64,000 nt of DNA from contig NZ_QBDT01000001.1 in the NCBI RefSeq assembly GCF_004124325.1, positions 2,480,001 to 2,544,000 of the forward strand, written 5' to 3'. The position numbers and the translations under genes are program-made. Source of the stretch: Streptomyces sp. L2. GTDB lineage: Bacteria; Actinomycetota; Actinomycetes; Streptomycetales; Streptomycetaceae. Below the pieces are notes generated by a model. The model ran no database searches, was not told the DNA's origin, and was given only the letters and a program-made list of their open reading frames with translations. This document shows positions 26,538 to 34,690 of this stretch, in pieces (position 1 is the first letter of the stretch; each line of letters starts with the position of its first letter).

Positions 26538-28660
26538 GCCGCGTCCGGGGCGCGGAGTGTGGCCAGGGCCTCGGTGATCTCCGGGTCCTCCGGGTCGAGT
26601 ACGGCGGCGAGTTCCAGGTCGGCGAGGGCCTCGTCGCGGTGGCCGGCCTCCTGGTGGAGCAGGGCGCGGTTGTAGCGCAGGGCGGGGTCCTTGGGGTCGA
26701 GGTCGACGGCCCGGGTGAGGTCGGCGAGGGCCTTCTCGCGGTGGCCCGACTCGTAGTGCACGGCGGCCCGGCCGGAGAGGGCGCTGACCAGCGTGGGGTC
26801 GGCGTCGATCGCGCGGTCGTACGACGCCTCCGCCTCGGCGAGTTCACCGGTCTCGGCGAGGGCCTGGCCGGCGGCGGCGTGCAGGTAGGCGTTGGCCGGG
26901 TCGAGGAGGAGGCCGGTGCGGGCGTCGGCGAGGGCCGCGGCCTGGTCGCCGGCGTCGAGGTGGATGCCGGCCCGGTTGATGTAGGCGTCCACGAACTCGG
27001 GGTCCTGCTCGATGACGTAGCTGAAGTCGGCCAGCGCGCCCTCCACGTCCCCTTCGGTCAGGCGCAGGTCGCCCCGGTTGTAGTAGATCTCCGGGAAGGG
27101 CGGGGAGAGGGTGAGGGCGCGGGTGTAGTCCGCCAGCGCTTCCTCGCCCCGGCCCTGGCGGCGGTACAGGTTGCCGCGTTCCAGGTAGTGCTCGGCGTGG
27201 TTGGGGTCCTGCTCGATGACGACCGCGTAGTCGGTGAGGGCCTCTTCGAGGCGGCCGAGACCCGAGTACACCCTGGCCCTGTTGTTCCGCAACACCGAGC
27301 GGTGCAGGCGGTGTTCGTCGGGGGTGAGGCGCCGGTCGAGGTCGTCGATGCACTCGGTGACCAGCCGCAGCGCCTCCAGCGGGTCGCCCAGGTTGACCTC
27401 CACGAGGGCGCGGCCGTTCTTGTAGAAGGCGCTCTGGAAGGCCTGGGCCACCCGGTCGGGCAGCAGCGACGCGGTGGCGATGGCACCGTTGAGCAGGGAC
27501 TTGGCCTTGTTCTCGTCCCGGTCGGCGGGGTCGTTGTGGCGGGTGTAGAGCATGGCGGTGGAGTAGGCGCACGCCATGTGTACGGCCGGGTCGGTCGACA
27601 GCAGCCGCGCCTTGTCGTAGACGGCCTCGGCCTCCTTGGTCTCGCCGAGGATGGACAGGGCGAGGCCCAGCTGGACGGCGAACTTCCACCACTGGGCGGT
27701 GTCCTCGCGGCCGTCGACGAGTCGGTGGCCCCGGCGGTCATAGTCGACCACGGCGGTGTAGAAGCCGTTGACGAGGCAGTGGTCCGAGGCGGCCCACAGC
27801 GCGGGGAGGGCCTCGGTGGCCGGTGCGGTGCCGCGTTCCAGGTGGTACGGGAGCGCGCCCAGGGTGAGGGAGAACTCCGCCGCCTCGCGGAGTTCGGCCG
27901 CCCTGCGGTCGTGGAGGGCGGCGCGGTCGCCGGCCGGCAGTGCCTCGTAGGCGGTACGGGCCGCCTCGCCGGCGGGGCCGTCCAGCAGGCCGTCGGCGGC
28001 CACCCACTGCCAGGCGGGATCCCCCGCCGGCAGCGCCGGACCGGGCCCTGCCGGGGGCACGGGTACGGCCGTCGTGTGGCGGTCGAGCGCGGGAGCCAGG
28101 TCGCCGTCCGGGTCGGGGGCCTCGGCGCCGCACAGGACGACGGTCAGGGTGCCCGGGGCGACGCGGCGGATCAGGGTGGCCAGGAACTCCTGGTCGGTGG
28201 TCTCGGCGTGCTCGGCGTTCTCCACCACCAGGCGGCGGGGGCCGTCGTGGCCGAGGGCCGGCAGCGCGTCGCGGACGAACTCCGCCAGGCCGCCCGCGAT
28301 GCGCCGGGTGCGGAGGCGGGCGTAGAAGCGGGTGCGTTCGGCGGGCAGCGCCATCGAGGTGAGCGTCTCGCGGGAGTTGGGCACGATCGACGACAACTCG
28401 GGTGCGGCCGAGAGGAGTTCGATGTCGTGACGGCGTACCAGGTCGGGGTCGGCGGCGAGTACGGCGGGGACGAGGGCGCGGGCGATGGTGCCGGCCGCGG
28501 TGTAGGGGCCGCGCAGCCGCCGGTGGCAGTCGACCGGGGGCAGCAGCGCGGGCAGGACCGGGGGCGGGAGCGGGAGGCCGTCGACAGCGGCGGCCCGGTC
28601 GTGCCGCGTGCCGCCCTGGAGCCTGAGGTGGGCGAGGGGCGCCGAGTCAGCCTGCTGCAT
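26534..28660 (-). CDS. Large TPR protein with degenerate NTPase-like N-terminal domain
   Basis: The protein is 708 aa. Residues about 50-180 resemble a P-loop fold without a Walker A lysine (GPYTAAGTIA at 51-60) and with a Walker B-like LVVENAE (144-150) in place of a DE pair. The C-terminal half holds about ten tetratricopeptide repeats (ALTDYAVVIEQDPNHAEHYL; ALADFSYVIEQDPEFVDAYI; ALADLTRAVDLDPKDPALRY). It overlaps the M50 protease gene by 14 bp and the flavin reductase gene by 4 bp. It may be a scaffold or peptide receptor of the cluster. No DNA-binding motif is seen. Confidence 0.85.
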   Translation of the reverse strand: MQQADSAPLAHLRLQGGTRHDRAAAVDGLPLPPPVLPALLPPVDCHRRLRGPYTAAGTIARALVPAVLAADPDLVRRHDIELLSAAPELSSIVPNSRETLTSMALPAERTRFYARLRTRRIAGGLAEFVRDALPALGHDGPRRLVVENAEHAETTDQEFLATLIRRVAPGTLTVVLCGAEAPDPDGDLAPALDRHTTAVPVPPAGPGPALPAGDPAWQWVAADGLLDGPAGEAARTAYEALPAGDRAALHDRRAAELREAAEFSLTLGALPYHLERGTAPATEALPALWAASDHCLVNGFYTAVVDYDRRGHRLVDGREDTAQWWKFAVQLGLALSILGETKEAEAVYDKARLLSTDPAVHMACAYSTAMLYTRHNDPADRDENKAKSLLNGAIATASLLPDRVAQAFQSAFYKNGRALVEVNLGDPLEALRLVTECIDDLDRRLTPDEHRLHRSVLRNNRARVYSGLGRLEEALTDYAVVIEQDPNHAEHYLERGNLYRRQGRGEEALADYTRALTLSPPFPEIYYNRGDLRLTEGDVEGALADFSYVIEQDPEFVDAYINRAGIHLDAGDQAAALADARTGLLLDPANAYLHAAAGQALAETGELAEAEASYDRAIDADPTLVSALSGRAAVHYESGHREKALADLTRAVDLDPKDPALRYNRALLHQEAGHRDEALADLELAAVLDPEDPEITEALATLRAPDAA

Positions 28661-29885
28661 GTGCGGTCTCCTTTGCGGTGGTGGCCGGGGCCTGTGTGCG
28701 GCGCCGCCATGCGCGGAGCGCCAGGTAGGCGGCGAAGACCGGCTCCCAGAAGTTGAGGGTGAGGAAGGTGAGGACGTCGGCGACGTTGGCCGGGGAGAGG
28801 TCGCTGCCGAGCTTGTGCACGGCGACCTCGGTCAGGCGGATCCCGGTGGGGATCGCCGCGGTCAGCAGCGTGACGGTGAGGAACAGGTAGCCGGCCGGCA
28901 GCAGCCACTGGTACCAGCGGGCGATCTGCCGGTCGCGTGTCCCCCAGGTGCTCTCGTCCACGAGCCGGTCGGGCCGGCGGAGCAGGCGCATCACGCGGTT
29001 GCGCAGCATCTGGCGGGCGGTGGTCTGCAGGTCGTTGCAGCCGAGCACGGTGATGGCGAGGTAGTACAGGTCGGTGCGCAGGAAGAAGTAGAACTGCCAG
29101 ACGAGCCGCAGGACGACGGCGAACGCCATGGACAGCAGCAGCCGGTGGACCACCCCCGCGGCGCCGCCGGTGTCCGGTACGGCGGCCGCCCCGAGGGTCA
29201 GGCCGCTGATGACGAGTACGTCGACGATCATTCCGGCGAGCATCGGCAGGTACCGCTTGCGGCGGGGTACGGCGACCAGGCCGTCGAGCGCGGTCACGAA
29301 GACGACGTAGTAGAAGCGGCGGCTGATCGACAGGGTGGAGTTGAGGCCGAGGCGGCGTCCGGCGAGTGCGTGGGCGGCCTCGTGCAGCAGGATCCACGGC
29401 ACCTGGCCGAGGACGATGCCGAGGGTGAGCAGGACCAGTGAGCTGCGGGTGAAGAACAGGTTCTGGTAGTGCGGTGCCAGTTCGGGCCGGCGGACCATGG
29501 CGACGAGGGCGGCGATCACGAGGGCGCCGTAGAGGACCCAGGCGACCGGGGAGAACACGGCGGTGCCGAGGCGCTGCCAGCGCACCGGGCCCGTGGGCGC
29601 GGCCACCTGTTCGCCGTCCTTGACCACGAGTTCCAGTTCCTCCAGTACTTCGAGGAACTCGGCCATGTCGACCTGCTCGCCGTACTGCTCGGTGTACCAC
29701 CGCGCGGCCTCGCTGGGCGGGGTGCCGGCCTCCAGGCGGCGCAGCAGTTCGGCGCCGTCGGGCGGGAAGAGGCCGTAGGAGTCGATGTCGGCCCGGCCGA
29801 CGGTGACTTCCTCGCCCTCCTCCAGGTAGGTGAGCGGGTGCAGTCGCACGGGCTGGTCGAGATCCGGGGACGGCGTGGTGGTCAC
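28647..29885 (-). CDS. M50-type membrane metalloprotease with PqqD-like (RRE) N-terminal domain
   Basis: The protein is 412 aa with a GTG start and GTGAGG 2-8 nt upstream. Residues about 10-90 look like a PqqD-type winged helix (VRLHPLTYLEEGEEVTVGR; LLRRLEAGTPPSEAARWYTE; FLEVLEELELV), the fold that binds RiPP leader peptides. Membrane helices follow from about 109. The zinc motif HEAAH is at 168-172 in WILLHEAAHALAGRRLG, as in site-2-protease-like enzymes (YydH, Eep-type). At least five more helices follow. It is the first gene after the short Cys-Cys peptide gene and is the likely leader- or signal-cleaving enzyme. Confidence 0.88.
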   Translation of the reverse strand: MTTTPSPDLDQPVRLHPLTYLEEGEEVTVGRADIDSYGLFPPDGAELLRRLEAGTPPSEAARWYTEQYGEQVDMAEFLEVLEELELVVKDGEQVAAPTGPVRWQRLGTAVFSPVAWVLYGALVIAALVAMVRRPELAPHYQNLFFTRSSLVLLTLGIVLGQVPWILLHEAAHALAGRRLGLNSTLSISRRFYYVVFVTALDGLVAVPRRKRYLPMLAGMIVDVLVISGLTLGAAAVPDTGGAAGVVHRLLLSMAFAVVLRLVWQFYFFLRTDLYYLAITVLGCNDLQTTARQMLRNRVMRLLRRPDRLVDESTWGTRDRQIARWYQWLLPAGYLFLTVTLLTAAIPTGIRLTEVAVHKLGSDLSPANVADVLTFLTLNFWEPVFAAYLALRAWRRRTQAPATTAKETAHAAG

Positions 29886-29918
29886 TGCCTCACCTCACTG
29901 GTCGGGGGCCGGTGCGCG

Positions 29919-29950
29919 GTGCGCGCCGGGCCCGGGGGCCCGGCGCGCAC
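29919..29950 (-). terminator. Perfect 15-bp-stem hairpin between peptide and protease genes
   Basis: Left and right halves pair for 15 bp (GTGCGCGCCGGGCCC with GGGCCCGGCGCGCAC) around a 2-nt centre. It lies 10 bp after the peptide stop and 33 bp before the protease GTG. There is no T-run. Such hairpins after RiPP precursor genes limit readthrough so that precursor exceeds enzyme. Confidence 0.75.
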
Positions 29951-29960
29951 CTGCCTGGGA

Positions 29961-30050
29961 TCAGGCGGTCTGGGTACCGCAGCAGTACGTCGACGCGGCG
30001 GCGGAGGTCAGACGGACGGTCCCGGCCTTGCGCACGGCGATCTTCTTCAT
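29961..30050 (-). CDS. 29-aa putative RiPP precursor or signal peptide with Cys-Cys core
   Basis: The gene encodes a 29-residue peptide starting MKKIAVRKAG and ending STYCCGTQTA. A good ribosome-binding site (AAGGAG, 7 nt before the ATG) fixes this start; the longer frame upstream is not needed. The N-terminal part is basic and leader-like. The last nine residues carry two adjacent cysteines plus Thr, Ser and Tyr that could be modified. Its partner would be the PqqD-domain protease next door. I do not recognise the peptide family. No lanthionine synthetase, radical SAM, YcaO or P450 gene is near. Confidence 0.7.
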   Translation of the reverse strand: MKKIAVRKAGTVRLTSAAASTYCCGTQTA

Positions 30051-30205
30051 GGGGATCTCCTTCTCTGTGAAGTGGTGCACAGCGCCGCCGGGGTTCCGGA
30101 CGGCGTACCCGATGCCTCGGGTGCTCTTGGGAGTGGGCGAGAAGGAGTACCGGGAATTACACGGAAGGTGCACGGACAGTTGCGCTGGAGAATCCGCTCG
30201 GGTAT

Positions 30206-30400
30206 TGAACGAAGTGAACTCATCGAACGAGCTGAATGCAATGCGCAGGAGCCGAAATAATCACCGGGATTCCCGCCCCCCGATTCAACGTTCGACAGCT
30301 TTGCACCGGCTGGACAGGCATGTCAACGGGCCGAACGCGCAGTCGTGAGCGCAGCGTTACGCGCCTGAACCACCCTCGCGGAAAAGGGGAATTCAACGTT
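30206..30400. repeat. Short direct repeats upstream of the peptide gene
   Basis: GAACGA occurs at 30208 and again about 18 bp later, each followed shortly by TGAA. ATTCAACGTTC occurs at 30283-30293 and 30390-30400 and has an AACGTT palindromic core. The repeats lie 155-350 bp before the peptide start, where a promoter is expected. No clear -10/-35 pair was found in the 30051-30515 region. Confidence 0.4.
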
Positions 30401-30515
30401 CAGTTAAGGGGGCAGGCGGCCGGTTCGCATACGGCGGCCGTCTCATGTGGTTGCACGGAAAGCACGGAGGGCCGGGGATACGGAATAGGGAAATCCCGGC
30501 CCGGAATGGGGGGCG

Positions 30516-30890
30516 ATGATGAAATACGAGCTGGCCGGGCGGCTGGTGCCGGACGGAATGTGGAGCCTGGTCGAGCCGCTGCTGCCCGGGTTCGCCGGTC
30601 GCCGGCAGGGGGGCGGCACGGCGCCACTGGACGAGCGGCGGACGTTCACGGCTGTGGTCTACGTGCTCTCGTCGGGCTGCGCCTGGCGGGAGCTGCCGCC
30701 GTGGTTCGGGGTCTCCGCGGCCACGGCGCACCGGCGGTTCACCCTGTGGACCCACGCCTGCCTGTGGGGTGACCTGGAGCGGGCCGCCGTCGGCCATGCC
30801 GACGAACTGTGGATCGGTGACGTCGCGGCCGCCGCCCACCGGAGGGCGGCCTCGCGGCCGCTTCGGGCCGCCCCGCACGCCACCACGTGA
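30516..30890 (+). pseudogene. Transposase remnant (IS5/IS4-type, DUF4096 N-terminal domain only)
   Basis: The 124-aa frame holds the DUF4096 domain (DGMWSLVEPLLPGF; FTAVVYVLSSGCAWRELPPW; FGVSAATAHRRFTLW). It then runs into unrelated sequence and stops. The DDE catalytic region is absent, and no terminal inverted repeats were found. An ATG with a G-rich site upstream still exists, so a short protein may be made. It marks past mobile-element activity at the border of the peptide cluster. From 30891 to 31116 nothing further is seen. Confidence 0.7.
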
Positions 30891-31116
30891 GATGCCCGTT
30901 ATGGGCGCTGGTGCCGGACTCCCGGACGGGCGTCGGCGGCGGTGTGCGCCGGGCGGACGTCGGGAGTCGGTCACCTCGTCACCATCCGTGGCCGGTTCCG
31001 ATCGGCCGGGCGGGCAGCGGGAGCGTCTGTGACCGTCAACCGCCCGTCCACGTGGAGAGATTGAGAACTGGGTGGATCCTGACGCGCTGATCAGCAAGGT
31101 GTGTCAGACTGCCGCG

Positions 31117-31866
31117 GTGGTAGATCATTCGTTCGCCGATCTTTCGCTCGCCGCGTTGTACGACAGTCTCAATCCCTGGGGACCGGGGGACGACTTCTAC
31201 CTGGGCCTGGTGCGGGACGCCGGGGCCGTGCTGGACGTCGGGTGCGGCACCGGGCAGGTGCTGCGCCGGGCCCGGGGCGAGGGGCACGGGGGCCGGCTCG
31301 TCGGGCTCGATCCGGCCGCCGCCATGCTCGTACAGGCGCGTCGGGCCGAGCCGGGCGTCGAGTGGGTGCTCGGGGATCTGCGGACGCGGTTATGGGAGGC
31401 GGAGTTCGAGCTCGTCGTCATGACCGGGCACGCGTTCCAGGTGCTGGTCGGTGACGAGGAGCTGCGGGCTGCGCTGCGGGCCGTGCGGGGCGCTCTCGCG
31501 CCGGGCGGCCGGTTCGTGTTCGAGACGCGGAATCCGGCCGCGCGGGCGTGGGAGGCGTGGACGCCGGACCGGGTGCGCGAGGTGACCACGCCGGACGGGG
31601 CCGTCGTACGCGTCCGGCACGAGGTGCTTTCGGCGCCCGCCGGGGACCGGGACGGGGACCGGGTGACCTTCACCGAGACGTTCGCCGGCGAGGGCTGGGA
31701 CGGGGACCGAGTGAGTACGACGACCCTCCGCTTCCTGGGCGCGCGGGCCCTCGGGGACTTCCTCACCGAGGCCGGGCTCACCGTCGTGGAACAGTTCGGG
31801 GACTGGGGGCGTACGGCCCTCTCCCCCACCGCGCCCGAGATCATCACGGTGGCCGAGCGGACGTGA
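31117..31866 (+). CDS. Class I SAM-dependent methyltransferase containing a TTA codon
   Basis: The protein is 249 aa from GTG 31117 (start VDHSFADLSLAALYD, as I recall for relatives); a GTG at 31072 would add 15 residues. Neither has a clear ribosome-binding site. Motif I is VLDVGCGTGQVL, with post-I acidic LVGLDPAA and motif IV-like LVVMTGHAFQVL. The substrate is unknown. A Leu codon at 31390-31392 is TTA, the codon read only by the bldA tRNA in Streptomyces, so translation may be tied to development. The stop lies at the start of a 17-bp minisatellite. Confidence 0.85.
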   Translation: MVDHSFADLSLAALYDSLNPWGPGDDFYLGLVRDAGAVLDVGCGTGQVLRRARGEGHGGRLVGLDPAAAMLVQARRAEPGVEWVLGDLRTRLWEAEFELVVMTGHAFQVLVGDEELRAALRAVRGALAPGGRFVFETRNPAARAWEAWTPDRVREVTTPDGAVVRVRHEVLSAPAGDRDGDRVTFTETFAGEGWDGDRVSTTTLRFLGARALGDFLTEAGLTVVEQFGDWGRTALSPTAPEIITVAERT

Positions 31867-31981
31867 GTCCCGTGCGGACGTGAGTCCCGTGCGGACGTGA
31901 GTCCCGTGCGGACGTGAGTCCCGTGCGGACGTGAGTCCCGTGCGGACGTGAGTCCCGTGCGGACGTGAGTCCCGTGCGGAC
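31863..31981 (+). repeat. 17-bp minisatellite, 7 perfect copies
   Basis: GTGAGTCCCGTGCGGAC is repeated seven times head to tail (31863-31981), starting within the methyltransferase stop region and ending at the terminator hairpin. There are no spacers, so it is not a CRISPR. Seven identical units indicate recent expansion by slippage. Confidence 0.95.
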
Positions 31982-31986
31982 GTGAA

Positions 31987-32033
31987 GCGGCGCCCTTGCT
32001 CCGTCCCCGGCGAGGGGCGGGCAAGGGCGCCGC
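31987..32033. terminator. Bidirectional hairpin terminator
   Basis: GCGGCGCCCTTGC and GCAAGGGCGCCGC form a perfect 13-bp stem around a 21-nt G/C-rich loop. It lies between the methyltransferase gene (plus) and the surface-protein gene (minus) and could serve both. Confidence 0.75.
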
Positions 32034-32055
32034 TGTCATGAGGGGCTACGGCCGT

Positions 32056-34464
32056 TCAGTGCCGGCCGGGACGGCCCCGCTTCGCGCGGAACAGGACGAC
32101 GCCGGCGGCCAGGAGCACCGCGGCGGCGGCCGCGGCGAGCCCGATCTGGGTGCCGGTGTCGGCGAGGCCGCCCCCGTCACCGTTCGATCCGCCGTCGCCC
32201 CGGGGCGGGACGGTGGCCGGCGGGCTGTGGTGGCCGGGGCTGCTCGGCGCCGGGCTGCCCGGGGTGTGCGAGGGCTGCGGGGTCGGCTTGCCCGAGGGGG
32301 TCGGGGTCGGCGTCGGGCTGGGCGGGGTCGTACCGCCGTGGTCGCCCTTCGCGGCCCCGTTGCCGCCGAAGTACCCGGTGTAGGTGCTGCGGTAGCCGGT
32401 CTCCTCGCGCAGCGAGCGCTTGGTGGTCTTGTCCAGGGACGGGTGCTCCACCGTGAAGCGGGCCTTGCTGATCTTCTTCTCGGGCTGCTTGGAGAAGTCG
32501 ACGCCGCCCACGCCCTGGTTGTAGACCTTGCCGCCGTAGCGGAGCTCGAACCAGTCGATGCCCTCGCGCAGGGACTTCAGGTACTTCTGGTAGGTGTCCT
32601 GCTTGGTCCAGTTCTGGTTGGGGGCGCGCAGCGGCCACCGGCCCATGTCGTTGCTGTTGATGATCGGCCGGAAGTCGGTGGCCTTCCTGGCGTCCTGCTG
32701 CCGGATGAACTCGGCGGCCACGCGGGACTTGTAGACGCGACGCAGGTCGGCGTACCCGGCGCCGGTGTTGACCTCCTTGTCGACCCGCGGGATCACGAAC
32801 TGGCGCAGCAGGGCCTCGCTGGCGCGCTTCTCCGGTGCGGTGAGGTCGCAGACGCGGGCGCCCGGCGGGTGGTACTTGACGTCCATCCACTCGGTGGACA
32901 CCTTCAGCGGGGCGTCGAGGATGTAGATGCCGCCGTCCTGCTCACGGACCTTCGCCGGCTTGGGCTCGATCCACAGCCGTACGGAGGGGAAGCAGGGCGT
33001 GCCGTCGCGCCGCGGGGCGGTGTCCCAGAACTTCTTCGCGTCCGGGTTCTTGTTGGGGTTCATGGCGTGCGCGAAGTCGGCCTTCATCGCGAAGTCGGAC
33101 TCCAGCAGGACCCGGCCGGCGTCGGTCTTCGCGAACGTGGAGTCCATGATCTTGTCGGGCTGGTCCGGGTTGAGGTTGACCCAGAACTTGTCCGGCGTGA
33201 GCGCGAGCCAGGTGAACATGGCGTCGGAGGCGAGCTGGAGCTTGGCCCGGCCGCCGTAGCCCGGGTTGGTGTCCTCGTCGTCCACGTAGCCGGCCTTGAA
33301 CGAGTAGTCCAGGGCCTTGCCCTTGACGGGGTTGCCGACGTACTGGAGTTCCAGGGTGGTGAAGTCGACGCCGCCGGGGCCCCGGCCGAGCGCGGAGCGG
33401 GTGTTGACGGCCTGGTACTGGCGCTGGATGGCCTTCGCCTCGGCCGGTGTCTTGCCGGAGCCGAACGCGAGGTCGTCGATGGGACCGGCCGACCCCTGCT
33501 TCGGGTTGGGGTTCATCACGTCGTACGTCTTGGTGTACTGCGTGGTGGGGTAGACGCCCTGGCCGGTGGCGTTGCGCTGGTAGATGCGGACCGGGTTGCC
33601 GGTCGTGCCGCGCTCGGCCTGCAGCTCGCGGTTCAGCTGCCCGTATTTGCTGACGGTGCCCTTGCTGGCCTTCTCACCGCCGTAGACGGTGAGCTTGCTC
33701 TTGGTGAAGTCGTGGTTGGCGTCCTTGTGCCGCAGGACGACGCTGTCGTCGCGGAACTGCTTGGACCGGTACTTCGCGGTGGACTTGAACTCGCCGAAGT
33801 CGACCTTCGTCCGCTGGTTGTACGTGTCGTACTTGCGGCGGGCGATGACCTTGCCGTCCTTGTCCTTGATCTCGACCGTGACCTCGCACAGCCAGTCCGG
33901 GCCGATCAGGTTGTAGTCGCGGACGGTCTTGGCCTCGAAGGAGGAGCCCTTGCGGTTGTTCTTCTGGTTGAGGATGAGCCGGTTCTTCAGCCAGTTCCCC
34001 CAGCCGATGTTGGGGTTCTTCGCCGTGGCCTTGAAGCGGCCGTAGCGGGCGTAGATGGCCCGCTTCATGTCGTCGGCGTCCTTGGACTTGGCGTACTCGG
34101 CGTCCCACTTGGCGATGTCGGCGTCCGTGTCGCCGGCCGCGGAGAGGTCGCCGGGGCTGGGGGCGGGAAGGTTGTCCCAGCCCTTGAAGGTGTTGTCGTA
34201 GAAGTACTGGCCGGGCGGGCCGTCGTAGACCTCCTCGAACTGGCCGCTGCCGACGGGCGCGCCGGAGTTCGGCGGGGTCGTGGCGTACCTCTTGCCGAGG
34301 TGGTATTCGTCGCAGCGCTTGCCGCCGATGATCTGCGCGGTGTCGCCGGGTGCGGCGTGGGCGAGCGTGGGCGGCAGTCCGACCAGCATCATGCCGGCCG
34401 CCGAGGCGACCGCGAACGCGGTCGCCAGCCGGCGGCTCAGCCGGACTCTGATGGGTGTGCTCAA
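32056..34464 (-). CDS. Large sortase-anchored (LADTG) surface protein
   Basis: The 802-aa protein has a signal peptide (basic RVRLSRRLATAF, hydrophobic core, AHA cleavage near residue 37). A roughly 640-residue domain rich in aromatic and charged residues follows that I cannot name (GRFKATAKNPNIGWGNWL; ELRYGGKVYNQGVGGVDFSK). A Pro/Thr/Ser wall-spanning stretch leads to the sorting signal LADTG at 767-771, a hydrophobic helix and KRGRPGRH. LAxTG is the class E sortase motif used for chaplins and other surface proteins. It should be wall-linked. It ends near a shared terminator and is divergent from a small acidic protein. Confidence 0.88.
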   Translation of the reverse strand: MSTPIRVRLSRRLATAFAVASAAGMMLVGLPPTLAHAAPGDTAQIIGGKRCDEYHLGKRYATTPPNSGAPVGSGQFEEVYDGPPGQYFYDNTFKGWDNLPAPSPGDLSAAGDTDADIAKWDAEYAKSKDADDMKRAIYARYGRFKATAKNPNIGWGNWLKNRLILNQKNNRKGSSFEAKTVRDYNLIGPDWLCEVTVEIKDKDGKVIARRKYDTYNQRTKVDFGEFKSTAKYRSKQFRDDSVVLRHKDANHDFTKSKLTVYGGEKASKGTVSKYGQLNRELQAERGTTGNPVRIYQRNATGQGVYPTTQYTKTYDVMNPNPKQGSAGPIDDLAFGSGKTPAEAKAIQRQYQAVNTRSALGRGPGGVDFTTLELQYVGNPVKGKALDYSFKAGYVDDEDTNPGYGGRAKLQLASDAMFTWLALTPDKFWVNLNPDQPDKIMDSTFAKTDAGRVLLESDFAMKADFAHAMNPNKNPDAKKFWDTAPRRDGTPCFPSVRLWIEPKPAKVREQDGGIYILDAPLKVSTEWMDVKYHPPGARVCDLTAPEKRASEALLRQFVIPRVDKEVNTGAGYADLRRVYKSRVAAEFIRQQDARKATDFRPIINSNDMGRWPLRAPNQNWTKQDTYQKYLKSLREGIDWFELRYGGKVYNQGVGGVDFSKQPEKKISKARFTVEHPSLDKTTKRSLREETGYRSTYTGYFGGNGAAKGDHGGTTPPSPTPTPTPSGKPTPQPSHTPGSPAPSSPGHHSPPATVPPRGDGGSNGDGGGLADTGTQIGLAAAAAAVLLAAGVVLFRAKRGRPGRH

Positions 34465-34690
34465 TGTCTGTCCCGGGTGGGGGGCACAGGGGACGCGGTC
34501 GGTGGGCGGGGATAGGGCCCCCGTGACATGTCTCCGCCCACTTCGCCTCCCACACTAGAACCACAGCCAACGCACAGCGCAACGGTTTCCGGCGCTACGG
34601 CGCGTCAACTCACAAATAATTCACGGGCGTTGATCGACATCGGATCGCCATCGGATCGTCGTCCCGGACGGTTCGCTACGGTGGCCCACC

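Noticed and set aside
29961..30173. 70-aa reading of the peptide gene starting further upstream
   Set aside because: A strong AAGGAG site lies directly before the internal ATG at 30050, and the extra 41 residues are not leader-like.
30236..30772. Overlapping plus-strand frames across the peptide leader and transposase remnant
   Set aside because: They have no ribosome-binding site and are shadows of the transposase frame.
31863..31981. Seven direct repeats as a CRISPR array
   Set aside because: Units are head to tail without spacers and are too short; no cas gene is present.
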